Shown here: one piece after another, positions 25,842 to 34,718 of the stretch
Layout of the letters: every line of letters starts with the position of its first letter
Numbering within the stretch: position 1 is the stretch's first letter
DNA from: JBFGFX01 sp965232455
Lineage (GTDB): Bacteria; Pseudomonadota; Gammaproteobacteria; Steroidobacterales; Woeseiaceae
NCBI GenBank assembly: GCA_965232455.1
Contig: OZ246981.1
Location: 3,720,001 to 3,784,000 of the forward strand
Length of the DNA stretch: 64,000 nt
Direction: 5' to 3'
Program-made: the position numbers and the translations under genes
The notes under the pieces: generated by a model
What the model was told of the DNA's origin: nothing
What the model saw: only the letters and a program-made list of their open reading frames with translations
The model's database searches: none

Positions 25842-26087
25842 TATTTTCTGCCTATGGTTTGAGAGTGATCTCTTGTTATTATGTTATCAATCAAGCATAA
25901 GCAAGAATCGGACCAAATACCGCTCATCTCTGCCTCAGGTCCGGCGTATTCCCTCTACCCGCAGGAATAACAAGGACTTGGAGCCGCAATCTTTTTCCAC
26001 CGTCCGCGGCCGGTCGGGACGCCATTCGGGCGTTACCGGCGGCCGATGTATAAAAGTTCGACGGTTTTGGGATGAGAAATTCGAGCG

Positions 26088-26648
26088 CTATTCCCCTGCG
26101 GAAACTCCGCAGCGCGGATCGGCCTGCTGTATCTTCAGAATCTGCTCCGGCGTCACCCCAACCGGGTCGCAGCCATGGTCTTTCTCGCAGATCAGATCCC
26201 ACTGCGGCTTTGCTTTTACATGACAACCGAAACAGTTGCCGCCGGAGCTGTTGACGACGTCGACGAAGCCGCGATTCAGGATCGAGCTGCCGTTTTCGGA
26301 CACCTCGAGCTCGAAAAACTCCCAGTCCCGCGTGGCCGCGTTCCAGCCGTCGTGGTGTTTGACCATGACCTCGGCGGGAACGAGCTGGACCACGGAGCCG
26401 GGCGGGTAGGTGCCGCCGTCCTCGGAGTGCGCTACCGCCAGGGTCGCTTCCAGGTCGCCCAGGAGATTGTCGACGTAAAAATGCCGCACCGGCGTCATCT
26501 CGTTCAGGCAGCGGAACGTTTCCGCGGTAACCTGAATCTCCGCCGTGTCGCTGTTCTCCGGCTGGTCGTCCGCGAAGGACTGCGCAAAAATCAGCGCGCA
26601 GGCGCCGGCTCCGCCGATCGTGATCTTCCAGCGATTTCCAATGTTCAT
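26088..26648 (-). CDS. cytochrome P460-like c-type heme protein
   Basis: A 186-residue periplasmic protein. A signal peptide spans residues 1-27 (IGGAGACALIFAQSFA core). The domain body YPPGSVVQLVPAEVMVKHHD then WEFFELEVSENGS resembles the P460/c'-beta beta-sheet family. A covalent heme motif CFGCH (C139, C142, H143) lies near the C-terminus, as in that family. Members either oxidise hydroxylamine or bind nitric oxide. Its location 1.4 kb downstream of nirS, same strand, fits NO/hydroxylamine handling (inference). Start at 26648; an ATG at 26663 is an alternative. Family assignment is moderate because I rely on remembered motifs. Confidence 0.6.
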   Translation of the reverse strand: MNIGNRWKITIGGAGACALIFAQSFADDQPENSDTAEIQVTAETFRCLNEMTPVRHFYVDNLLGDLEATLAVAHSEDGGTYPPGSVVQLVPAEVMVKHHDGWNAATRDWEFFELEVSENGSSILNRGFVDVVNSSGGNCFGCHVKAKPQWDLICEKDHGCDPVGVTPEQILKIQQADPRCGVSAGE

Positions 26649-26744
26649 CTCATCGTGCTCCACGCATCACCAGGCATCGGTGAATGATGCCCTAGTCCGG
26701 ACCTCGCCGTCAGTCGATCGTGGAATGAGCAGCGGCAACGCGCA

Positions 26745-27983
26745 CTAGTACCTGGCCGTCACCATCAGCCAGAACTTTGTCGTATCGACGAACGAGGCGT
26801 CGTCCGAATCGAAGGTCGCGAACTTGAGCATAAGGTCGTAGCGATCTCCCAGACGGCGGGTCGCCAACAAATCGACCTCACTGCCATAGTCGCCGCCGCC
26901 GGCATCCGCCGAGAAGTCGTGGTAGATGAGCTGCAAATTCCATTTGGCAATCTTGTAGCCGAACCTCAGGTAAAAGTCTTCGAGACCCGTTCCCGGCGTG
27001 GCGAGAAACAGGTCCGCCCAGCCGTTGAAGGCGTGCAACGTCGCCAGCGGCGTCCGGAACCCCTGGCCGTTGTCGCTGCCGAGCGACTCGAGCCCCAAGC
27101 CGGCAGTCAGCGCATTGCGCGTCCACACCGCCTGCAGGCGAAAATAGTCCGCGTCGAAGTCCGCCGGCGCATTGCCCGCATCGGACTGCGTCGCAAATTC
27201 GCCGAGCAGGCTCACCGAGCCGTCACCGGCGCCGACGTTACCGTTCACCCTGAAGCCGAACGTGTTGGTCGAGAACGCCGGCGCGTCGTCATTGTCGATC
27301 AGATACGCGTAACCGACGACGTTCCAATCGTCGGTCAAACCAACCTTCGCATTCAGGAGGTGCGTGTCCTGTTCGTGGTCACCGGCGGGAACGCCGGAAC
27401 CGAAAATACGGTTCACGTTGCCGACGTAGGTATAGAAGATGGTCGTGTCCTGGAAACCCTCGTACTGCAGCGAAGCGCCATCGTAGGTCTGTTCGTTCTG
27501 GCGCCAGCCGACGCCGCCCACGTAACGCTGATCGTCCAGGTTGATACGCTGCCGCCCGAAACGCGCGCGCCAGTCGTCGTTTGGCGCATACTGCAGGTAG
27601 AACTGATTGAAGTCGGCGCCATTGGGATCGGCCACGACGGGATACCGGTTCCTGTTCGGGCTGCTGGTGCCCGCACCGCTGTTGTAGTCGTCCAGCAAGA
27701 CCTCCAGGACCTGATCGAATTCGACGAAGCCCGTCCAGTCGTTCCAGGCGCCGGTCTCGTAGTTGAGGCGCAGCAGCAGCGTAGAGGCGTTTGCATCGTC
27801 GCTGAACGAGTCCTGATCCACGAATTCGTAGCGATAGCGAAGCATCAGACCCGCGTTGCCCGCAGAAAGCGCCGAGGCCAGATCGCCGCTCGTGTCCGAG
27901 TCGTCCTGGGCCAGCGCGGGCACGCACAGGCACAGCGTGATGGTCGCCAGCCAAAGCGCCATCAGTCTTCCCTTGTTGTTCAT
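26745..27983 (-). CDS. outer-membrane porin, alginate-export-like
   Basis: A 412-residue outer-membrane beta barrel. The signal peptide is MALWLATITLCLCVPALAQ within the first 27 residues. The body has alternating aromatic/polar strands: LMLRYRYEFVDQDSF near the start, FYLQYAPNDDWRARFGRQRI in the middle, and the terminal strand KFWLMVTARY ending in an aromatic residue as Bam-assembled barrels do. The segment GRQRINLDDQRYVGGVGWRQ is characteristic of Alginate_exp (AlgE-like) porins. The role beside nirS is likely nitrite/nitrate or small-anion entry (inference). ATG at 27983 has GGAGAAT 6-9 bases upstream. It follows nirS by 47 bases. Confidence 0.8.
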   Translation of the reverse strand: MNNKGRLMALWLATITLCLCVPALAQDDSDTSGDLASALSAGNAGLMLRYRYEFVDQDSFSDDANASTLLLRLNYETGAWNDWTGFVEFDQVLEVLLDDYNSGAGTSSPNRNRYPVVADPNGADFNQFYLQYAPNDDWRARFGRQRINLDDQRYVGGVGWRQNEQTYDGASLQYEGFQDTTIFYTYVGNVNRIFGSGVPAGDHEQDTHLLNAKVGLTDDWNVVGYAYLIDNDDAPAFSTNTFGFRVNGNVGAGDGSVSLLGEFATQSDAGNAPADFDADYFRLQAVWTRNALTAGLGLESLGSDNGQGFRTPLATLHAFNGWADLFLATPGTGLEDFYLRFGYKIAKWNLQLIYHDFSADAGGGDYGSEVDLLATRRLGDRYDLMLKFATFDSDDASFVDTTKFWLMVTARY

Positions 27984-28030
27984 GGGTATTCTCCGGAGAG
28001 GCGGGGCCGGCAAGCCGGCCCCGCTTGACA

Positions 28031-30193
28031 TCAGTACACGTCTTCAACCGTGTTGAACACGTTGAACTTGCCGGTCGGCGTAATCACCTCCGGGCCCTTG
28101 ATAACGTGTTTCAGCTCGCGGGTCTTGTCGTCAACCACGACGATTGCGGACTCCTCTTCCTGACCGCTCCAGACCGAGAACCAGACCTCGTCGCCGGCTT
28201 TATTGAACTCCGGCTGCACGATTCGTTTCGGCCCTTCACCGAGATCCGCCCACTCGCCGATCGGCAGCACTTCGTAACCGGCATCGAGGTTATTGATGTC
28301 GAATACCGCAATGCTTTGACTGATGGCCTCATCCGGATTCAGCGGCGCATCGACCCACAGGTTGGTCGATTCCGGATGCGATTTCACGAACAGCGAACCG
28401 CCGCCCTGCCCCTGCAACACGCGCACCACCTTCCACGCATGGTCGGGGTGGTTTTCGGGGTCCGTGCCCAGGAACGTGATGTTGGCGTTGCCCAGCGCGC
28501 TGGTCACCCAGACGGGCCCGTATTCCGGGTCGAGCAGGTTCGCGCCGCGGCCCGGGTGGGGGATTTTCTCGACGTCGACCAGCGCTTCCAGATTGCGGTC
28601 CCTGGAGTCGACGATGGCGATCTTGTCCGACTGATTTGCCGCCGTCAGGAAGTAGCGCTTGGTCCGGTCCCAGCCGCCGTCGTGCAGGAAACGTGCGGCG
28701 CCGATATCGGTCACGGTGAGATTGTCGATGTCGCTGTAGTTGACGAGCAGGATGTGGCCGGTCTCCTTGATGTTCACGATGAACTCCGGATGTTCGTGCG
28801 ACGCGACGATCGCGGCCACCCGCGGCTCGGGATGGTATTCCTGAGTATCTACCGTCATTCCTCGGGTCGATACCACGCGCAGCGGTTCGAGCGTGTCCCC
28901 GTCCATGATCACATACTGCGGCGGCCAGTAGGAGCCGGCAATCGCATAACGGTCTTCGTAACCCTGGTATTTCGAGGTTTCCACGGATCGCGCTTCGAGA
29001 CCAACCTTGATTTCCGCGACGATGGCCGGCGGGTTCATCCACAGGTCGATCATGTCGACCTTGGCGTCACGGCCGATCGTGTAAACGTAGCGCCCGGACG
29101 CGGAGAGGCGGGAGATGTGCACGGCGTAACCGGTCGGCAGGATACTGAAGATTTCCTTCGTATCGCCGTCGATGATCGCGACCTGACCGCTGTCGCGCAG
29201 CGTCACCGAAAAGAAGTTGTCGATGTTACGGTCGTGCATTGGCCGTTCGGGCCGGTCGTCCGGCGGTATCAGCACGGTCCAGCTCGCTTTCATGTCGTCG
29301 AGACCGAACTCGGGCGGCGCCGGCGGTTCCTGCTGCAGAAAACGCGCCATTACGTCGATCTGCGCTTCGGTCAGCTCGCCCGAGCTTCCCCAGTTCGGCA
29401 TGCCGGCGGGCGACCCATAGGTGATCAGCGCCTTGAGGTAGTCCGTGCCGCGTTCCTGCGTGATGTCGGGCGTCAGCGGTTTACCGGTGGCGCCTTTGCG
29501 CAACACGCCGTGACAGCCGGCGCAGCGCTCGAAGTACACGCGGGTCGCCATCTGGTACTCGTCTTCCGTCAGATCCGGGCCGGCCGCGCTCATCATCTGG
29601 CGCGTTTCTTCCGGGGCGATCGGTGACGGGGTGCCGCGATAGCGGAGCTCGCCTTCGGTGGCGCCGGTGTGACGCTGGCCCGCGGCACGATCCGACTGCC
29701 CCAACTCGACGCGTAGCGCCGCAACCTCCGCGACGGTGACCGCGGCGCCCGTATTTCCCCAAGACGAAAATACGTAGGTCAGCGTATCTGCGAGCACCTG
29801 GTCGCTCAGATGTCCGGCGCTCGGCATGACGCTGTTGTATTCCTCGTCATTGACAGTGATCGGACCGGACAGTCCGAACAGCGCCGCCGCGAGCACCTCC
29901 TTGCGGTCACGTAATAGATAATCGGATTGCGCGAGCGGCGGGAAGGCCCCGCGCAGACCGCTGCCATCCGCCTGATGGCAGGCGGCACAGTTGGCCAGGT
30001 AGCCGGCTTCCCCGCGTTCCAGGACCGCCGCCATATCGCCGCTGGCGGTTTCCGCCGAATGCACGGCGGTGTCGGCATCCGCGCCGCTCGACTGCGGCGC
30101 GCCGTTGCTGGGCGACGGCGAGCAGCCGATCACCGCAAAGACCACAACAGAGGCGATGAAGCCGGGCGCCGCTTTTTCTGCTGAACATTTCAT
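28031..30193 (-). CDS. nirS: cytochrome cd1 nitrite reductase NirS with extra N-terminal cytochrome c domain
   Basis: A periplasmic NO-forming nitrite reductase, 720 residues against about 560-600 usual. Residues 1-24 form a lipoprotein signal (VVVFAVIGC, lipid Cys24). An added cytochrome c domain has heme site C69-A-A-C72-H73 and a likely Met123 ligand (SVMPS). The standard NirS cytochrome c domain follows (FERCAGCHGVLRKGATGKPL, C224/C227/H228). The d1 propeller comes last, with TGYAVHISRLSASGRY (catalytic His), RGMTVDTQEYHPEPRVAAIV (second His region) and LITPTGKFN-like end. Sequence follows Pseudomonas NirS closely. ATG at 30193 has GAGGAGC upstream. It is between a TonB receptor and a porin. 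The heme d1 genes (nirCFDLGHJEN) are not in the window. Confidence 0.95.
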   Translation of the reverse strand: MKCSAEKAAPGFIASVVVFAVIGCSPSPSNGAPQSSGADADTAVHSAETASGDMAAVLERGEAGYLANCAACHQADGSGLRGAFPPLAQSDYLLRDRKEVLAAALFGLSGPITVNDEEYNSVMPSAGHLSDQVLADTLTYVFSSWGNTGAAVTVAEVAALRVELGQSDRAAGQRHTGATEGELRYRGTPSPIAPEETRQMMSAAGPDLTEDEYQMATRVYFERCAGCHGVLRKGATGKPLTPDITQERGTDYLKALITYGSPAGMPNWGSSGELTEAQIDVMARFLQQEPPAPPEFGLDDMKASWTVLIPPDDRPERPMHDRNIDNFFSVTLRDSGQVAIIDGDTKEIFSILPTGYAVHISRLSASGRYVYTIGRDAKVDMIDLWMNPPAIVAEIKVGLEARSVETSKYQGYEDRYAIAGSYWPPQYVIMDGDTLEPLRVVSTRGMTVDTQEYHPEPRVAAIVASHEHPEFIVNIKETGHILLVNYSDIDNLTVTDIGAARFLHDGGWDRTKRYFLTAANQSDKIAIVDSRDRNLEALVDVEKIPHPGRGANLLDPEYGPVWVTSALGNANITFLGTDPENHPDHAWKVVRVLQGQGGGSLFVKSHPESTNLWVDAPLNPDEAISQSIAVFDINNLDAGYEVLPIGEWADLGEGPKRIVQPEFNKAGDEVWFSVWSGQEEESAIVVVDDKTRELKHVIKGPEVITPTGKFNVFNTVEDVY

Positions 30194-30224
30194 GACGTTG
30201 CTCCTCGTAGTTATGAGCAGATGC

Positions 30225-32495
30225 TTACCAATTGATGTCAACGCCGACCGTCAGGCTTCTGCCGGCGCGGGAGAGATGGGGAATGACGGGATCGTCCGGG
30301 GCGAGTCCGCGAACGTCGGACCACGCCCAATACTCGCGATCGGCGAGGTTCAGCACGCCGGCGCGCAGAGTCCAGCGATCGTTTACGCGCCGCGTGACGA
30401 AGAGATCCAGCACGGCATAACCGGGCGGCTCGAACAGCTCGCCCCCCGACTCGTCCCGATCGGACCAATCGTCGGTGAACGTGGCGCGGAGCCGCGCGAG
30501 CCATTGACGGTCGAACGAGGACCAGTTGATTCCCAGCACGGCCTGGCTGGGCCCCACGGAATTGAGCGGTTCACCGGACTCGCGATTCTCGCCCCGCGCC
30601 CAGTACACCGAGCCGTCGAACGTCAAACCTTCCACAAGACGGTCGAACGACAGCGACCATCCCGCCTCGATACCCTCGATTACGGCAGCCTGGATGTTCT
30701 GCGACTGAACCAGCAGCCGCCCGCTCTGCGGGTCCAGGCCGATCCTGACCTTGCTCTCGATGAAGTCTTCGTATTCGGTGCGAAACAGCGACAGATGCGC
30801 GCTGCTGTCCTCGCCCTGCCAGCGAACGCCGACGTCCACACCGTCCGAACTTTCCGAGCGCAGATCGGGATTCGGAATGGCGCGATAATTGAAGACCGGA
30901 ACGTCCAGACCGATGTTGGCGTCCTCGTAGGGCGGTGCGCGGAAACCGTGTGAGTATTGCAGGTAAACGTCGATCTCGGGCGCCGCCCGGTAGACCAGTC
31001 CAAGCTTCGGCGAAGGCTCCGACTCCGACAGCGCAACCGGCTCTGCAAACGGGTAGTCCTCCCGGAAGATCGGGTCGTTGATCGGATCGAGGTCGTAGCG
31101 GTCGACTCTCAGCGCGGCAATCAAGGTCCAGTCCGCCCAGGAGACGGTGTCCTCCAGATAGGCGCCCCAGTCCCGGGACTTACTGAGCGGAAAGTCGCGC
31201 AGGGGGAAGACTTCGCCGAGCAGGACGTTGGTTTGCCGTCCGTCCTCGATACCCGTCTCGAGGCCGTCCCGGTATTCCTCCGTGCGACGCTCGCGGTATT
31301 CGATGCCGAAGCCTAAGCGATGAGACACGCTGTCGCCGACGAATTCCTTTTGCAGGTTGAGTTCGACGCCCCTCAGGCGTTGCTCGAACGAGAACAGCCG
31401 GTCGATCGACACCGGCCGCGCCGCGCGACCGCGTTCGTCCAGCGTCTTCTGCTCGACGTCCGCCAGTTGGTAATAGCCACGGACAAGGCCGCTGTCGATC
31501 CATCCGCCGTCATCGCCAAACTGGTACTCCACGCTGAGCATGTCCATCCGATACCGGTCGTCGCCTTCGAGCGCGGTCGTGCTGCGAAAGCGGCCGCTGC
31601 CCAACATCGAGCGGAGACCGGATTGAACGTCGGAGTCCTGGTGGTAATAACCCAGCTTCCAACTGTTGCCGGACGCGTCGTCGACCACGAGCTTGAGCAG
31701 CGCCGAGCGGCGTTCGTAGTCTCTGTCGTCAAGACTGTCAGGGGCGGCGGCGGCGTCGAATTCCTCACCGTCTCTGAAACCGACGCCCATCAGAATACCG
31801 ACCGAATCGCCGCTGAACGCATGCAGACCCGTGCCGTTGAGACTCGCATCCGCCGCACGCCAGTTCGCCGCCAGCGCTCCGCCCTGCGCGTTGACGCCCG
31901 TCAAGTCCGCCGGGTCCGGCGTGCGCAGCGCGACGACGCCGCCGATCGCGGCGCTGCCGTAGAGCGCGGACGCCGGGCCGTGCAGCACTTCGATCCGCCG
32001 CACGAAGCCGGCGTTGACGAAATCCCGGGTTGCGTTCGAGAAGCCGCCGATATCGAACTGATCGCTCAGTGGCACGCCGTCGACGAGCAGCGCGACGCGA
32101 TTGCCGCCGATGCCGCGGATGTTGATGCCCTCGGCGCCGAACCGGGTACCCGCCCCCTCGGAGTCGATCCCGGGGACGTACCGGAGTGCGTCCGCCATCG
32201 AGTTGGCGATCTCCACGTCCAACGAGTCGCGCGACAGCACCGTGACGTTTGCCGCGACCTCGCGGATGGAGCGTTCGACCTTGCTCGCGACGACGACGAT
32301 CTGATCGATCGTCTCCGAATTCGCTGGGCCGTCAAGCGCCTCTGCGTCGTTCGCGGCAGCACCCGCCTGCGGAATCGCCAGCGCGGCGGCGGCGAGCACC
32401 AGGAGCGCTGACACCGTCGGGCTACGGTTGGCGTTCATCGTTAAAGAGACTATGCAGGCGACCGCGTCCCGCATCACCAGACAGAAGTGTTTCAT
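30225..32495 (-). CDS. TonB-dependent outer-membrane receptor
   Basis: A 756-residue ligand-gated outer-membrane transporter. A long signal region (ALLVLAAAALAIPQAGAA core) is followed by the TonB-box-like IDQIVVVASK and the plug domain (EGINIRGIGGNRVALLVDGV, then IEVLHGPASALYGSAAIGGV). The 22-strand barrel follows and the C-terminal end is SLTVGVDINW, an aromatic terminal residue. The plug is of the heme/siderophore/copper class; the ligand is not determinable. Metal or heme uptake would fit a cd1 reductase that needs iron. ATG at 32495 (AAGGGGCGG upstream) is preferred over the ATG at 32438 and the longer frame. The nirS start is 31 bases after its stop. Confidence 0.85.
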   Translation of the reverse strand: MKHFCLVMRDAVACIVSLTMNANRSPTVSALLVLAAAALAIPQAGAAANDAEALDGPANSETIDQIVVVASKVERSIREVAANVTVLSRDSLDVEIANSMADALRYVPGIDSEGAGTRFGAEGINIRGIGGNRVALLVDGVPLSDQFDIGGFSNATRDFVNAGFVRRIEVLHGPASALYGSAAIGGVVALRTPDPADLTGVNAQGGALAANWRAADASLNGTGLHAFSGDSVGILMGVGFRDGEEFDAAAAPDSLDDRDYERRSALLKLVVDDASGNSWKLGYYHQDSDVQSGLRSMLGSGRFRSTTALEGDDRYRMDMLSVEYQFGDDGGWIDSGLVRGYYQLADVEQKTLDERGRAARPVSIDRLFSFEQRLRGVELNLQKEFVGDSVSHRLGFGIEYRERRTEEYRDGLETGIEDGRQTNVLLGEVFPLRDFPLSKSRDWGAYLEDTVSWADWTLIAALRVDRYDLDPINDPIFREDYPFAEPVALSESEPSPKLGLVYRAAPEIDVYLQYSHGFRAPPYEDANIGLDVPVFNYRAIPNPDLRSESSDGVDVGVRWQGEDSSAHLSLFRTEYEDFIESKVRIGLDPQSGRLLVQSQNIQAAVIEGIEAGWSLSFDRLVEGLTFDGSVYWARGENRESGEPLNSVGPSQAVLGINWSSFDRQWLARLRATFTDDWSDRDESGGELFEPPGYAVLDLFVTRRVNDRWTLRAGVLNLADREYWAWSDVRGLAPDDPVIPHLSRAGRSLTVGVDINW

Positions 32496-32565
32496 AGTAT
32501 CCGCCCCTTCTATCGAGGGTTTGTCTTCCAGACGCATCACTGGAGGGCCCCGCTTCCATACGCAC

Positions 32566-32571
32566 ACGTTA
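32566..32571 (-). promoter_or_regulatory. possible -10 hexamer for the TonB/nirS operon
   Basis: TAACGT read on the minus strand, about 32 bases downstream of the centre of the DNR/FNR-type box. That spacing would place the box at about -41.5, the usual activator position. The hexamer itself is a weak match to TATAAT. Confidence 0.35.
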
Positions 32572-32593
32572 GGCTCCCTGCGAGCGTTCCGCC

Positions 32594-32607
32594 TTGACCT
32601 AGGTCAA
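32594..32607. promoter_or_regulatory. DNR/FNR-type binding site (TTGAC-N4-GTCAA)
   Basis: TTGACCTAGGTCAA is a perfect 14-bp palindrome with five-base half-sites separated by four bases, the architecture of FNR/DNR/NNR boxes. It lies 98 bases upstream of the TonB receptor start and 177 bases upstream of the divergent Crp/Fnr regulator. That regulator's recognition helix carries E-x-x-S-R, the residues that read TTGA. The site probably activates the nitrite operon under low oxygen or NO and may serve both directions. Confidence 0.75.
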
Positions 32608-32784
32608 AGACACCGCTCGCTGCCGGCCTAGACTGCAATACCGAAGAAAGCCGGACCGTGCGGCATGAACGCCGGACCCCCGCTGTCGGCAATAACCCGC
32701 CGCTGATGGAGCCTATTCACGCCTGAGTGTCGATGAATGTTCACGGACGCACCGCATCGGAGAGGGGTGCTAGACTCTCCGCCC

Positions 32785-33468
32785 ATGGAGACAGACTCCC
32801 CACAGTACGAATACGTCCGCCAACACTATCTGTTTTCGGGCCTCAATCAGGAAGAATACGATGCGATCGTCAAGCACGTGACGCTCGTGACGCTGGACAA
32901 AGGCGAGGTATTGTTCCATCGGGGTGACAGAGCGACGTGTTTCTATTTCGTCGATACCGGCCAGATCGAGCTGAGCCTGATCTCCCCCACCGGCGAGAAA
33001 AAAATTCTGGAGGTCATATCGCCGGGCCGCACGTTTGCCGAGGCGGTGGCGTTCATGCGCGAGGTAAAGTATCCGGTCACCGCGGAAGCGTTGATGGACA
33101 CCACTTTGTGCCAATTCCCGAACGCTGCCTACGTCGAACTCTTATATAAGAATCCCGATGCCAGCATGCGGCTCATCAGCGACGTCTGCCGCCATCTGCA
33201 CGCGAGAGTGCGTGAGATCGAAAGGCTCACCGTGCAGAACGCGCGGAGCCGCCTTGCCAGTTACCTGCTCGACCACGTGCAGGAAGCCGGTGAGGAAGAA
33301 GCGACCGTCATACTGGAATTGCCGCGCCACGTCATCGCATCGCGGCTGTCCATCCAGCCGGAGACCTTGTCCCGACTGCTGCGCACGATGGCGGACGAAG
33401 GCATCATCACCATTGAAGACCGGGTGATATTCGTGCACAGCCTGGCTCGTTTGCGTCCCTACGACTAG
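32785..33468 (+). CDS. Crp/Fnr-family regulator, DNR/NNR-like
   Basis: A 227-residue cytoplasmic transcription factor. The cyclic-nucleotide-binding-like domain spans about residues 15-130 (LFHRGDRATCFYFVDTGQIE). A long dimer helix and a winged helix-turn-helix follow (about 165-220, RHVIASRLSIQPETLSRLLR). Glu-x-x-Ser-Arg in the recognition helix matches factors that bind TTGA half-sites. The N-terminal cysteine cluster of FNR is absent, so oxygen sensing by an Fe-S cluster is unlikely; a heme/NO-sensing DNR role fits the divergent nirS operon. ATG at 32785 chosen; the frame extends 16 codons further. It probably governs the TonB-nirS-porin unit through the box at 32594. Confidence 0.88.
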   Translation: METDSPQYEYVRQHYLFSGLNQEEYDAIVKHVTLVTLDKGEVLFHRGDRATCFYFVDTGQIELSLISPTGEKKILEVISPGRTFAEAVAFMREVKYPVTAEALMDTTLCQFPNAAYVELLYKNPDASMRLISDVCRHLHARVREIERLTVQNARSRLASYLLDHVQEAGEEEATVILELPRHVIASRLSIQPETLSRLLRTMADEGIITIEDRVIFVHSLARLRPYD

Positions 33469-33671
33469 AGCCCGTCTCAATCTGGCGCGCAGCCGCGTTG
33501 CCGTGCGAGTGGCCGCGAGGCAAGGCACGATGAGTGTCGGCTGCCTGCTCGTGGTAATCCGCTACGGTAACCGCCCCTGCCGACGTGGGCCGGACAACGC
33601 GTCATACCCGGTCGTGTAAACTGGGTTGCCGACAGCCCGGCAAATTGACAATTCCGATCGACGAAAACGAG

Positions 33672-34601
33672 GTGACCGTTCTGAAGCGACGTATCTGCCT
33701 GTTTATCATGTTTGCGATGGCCGCAACCATTGGCCTTGTCTGCCTGGACCTGGCGACACCGCAGCGCGACTATTTTGTCGAACGGCCCGGTGAACTCGTT
33801 CGTGAAGAACTGACTGCAGACACGAGCACCGAAAACGTCCAGGAGACGGTCCGATTGCAGGCGTCAACCGGATTACAGGTCGATCTGCGCGTACGTCGCC
33901 CGCTGGGCGACGCGCAAAAGATACCCGTATTGGTAATGCTGGGTGGACACCGAACCGGCAAGGACGCCGTCGATCTGGTTGACGACACCGGCGACGTCGC
34001 CTACGTCGCGCTGGACTATCCGTATGACGGCAGTCGATCGCTGCGCGGAGTCTGGCAGTACTCAAAGGCAATTCCCGATTTTCAACGCGCGTTTCTCGAC
34101 ACGCCGCCGTCTCTATCCGTCGTGATCGACTGGCTGCTGAATCAGGAATGGGTGGACCCCTCGCGCATCGAGCTCCTCGGCATAAGCCTCGGCGTGCCGT
34201 TTGCGGCGGTTGCCGGCGCACTCGACGAACGCTATCGCCGCGTCTGGCTGGTGCATGGAGGCGCCGACAATATGAGTTGGGTGATGCACGCGAGCCGCAA
34301 CACTATCGGCAACGAGAACATACGGCGTATGGCGGCGGCGAGCTTGCTGTTTCTCGTTTACGGCAGGTCGTTTGATACCGAGCGGTGGATTCAGGAAATC
34401 CGCCCGCGCCCGCTCATCGTCATTGCCGCCCGGGACGACGAACGCGTGCCGGTCATCGCGCAGCGCCCGTTCGTTGATGCGGCTGAAAACGGCATTGCCG
34501 AGTTGATCTGGACGACCGGCCTGCACGTCGATCCCGGCCGCCCGGACGTCCTGCAGGAACTGCTGGACATCGTTTTACAGCGTGTCTCGGGCGATCCGTG
34601 A
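33672..34601 (+). CDS. membrane-anchored or secreted alpha/beta hydrolase
   Basis: A 309-residue alpha/beta hydrolase. The first 30 residues form a hydrophobic signal or anchor (RRICLFIMFAMAATIGLVCL). The fold is shown by VLVMLGGHRTGKDAVDLVDD (oxyanion region), YVALDYPYDGSRS, and the nucleophile elbow IELLGISLGVPFA (G-x-S-x-G, Ser). Late conserved segments are PLIVIAARDDERVP (acid) and TGLHVDP (His). All three catalytic elements are present. The substrate is unknown. GTG at 33672 is proposed; longer frames start in sequence unlike the family. It lies 118 bases upstream of an ECF sigma gene on the same strand. Confidence 0.75.
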   Translation: MTVLKRRICLFIMFAMAATIGLVCLDLATPQRDYFVERPGELVREELTADTSTENVQETVRLQASTGLQVDLRVRRPLGDAQKIPVLVMLGGHRTGKDAVDLVDDTGDVAYVALDYPYDGSRSLRGVWQYSKAIPDFQRAFLDTPPSLSVVIDWLLNQEWVDPSRIELLGISLGVPFAAVAGALDERYRRVWLVHGGADNMSWVMHASRNTIGNENIRRMAAASLLFLVYGRSFDTERWIQEIRPRPLIVIAARDDERVPVIAQRPFVDAAENGIAELIWTTGLHVDPGRPDVLQELLDIVLQRVSGDP

Positions 34602-34718
34602 GCAGCCTGGGCTCGCTTCCCCGCCGCGGATACGCAGAGTCAAAAACGAACGTCGTGAGTCGCATTGATCTGCCTCCGCTGACGGCCTTCGCGATCATAC
34701 CGCGTGCTAGCATGGCGC

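Noticed and set aside
28025..29626. 533-codon plus-strand frame opposite nirS
   Set aside because: nirS on the other strand is certain; the frame is a shadow without motifs.
30232..30241. TTGATGTCAA near the nirS start
   Set aside because: Looks like an FNR box but the half-sites are only two bases apart, and it lies within the end of the TonB receptor gene.
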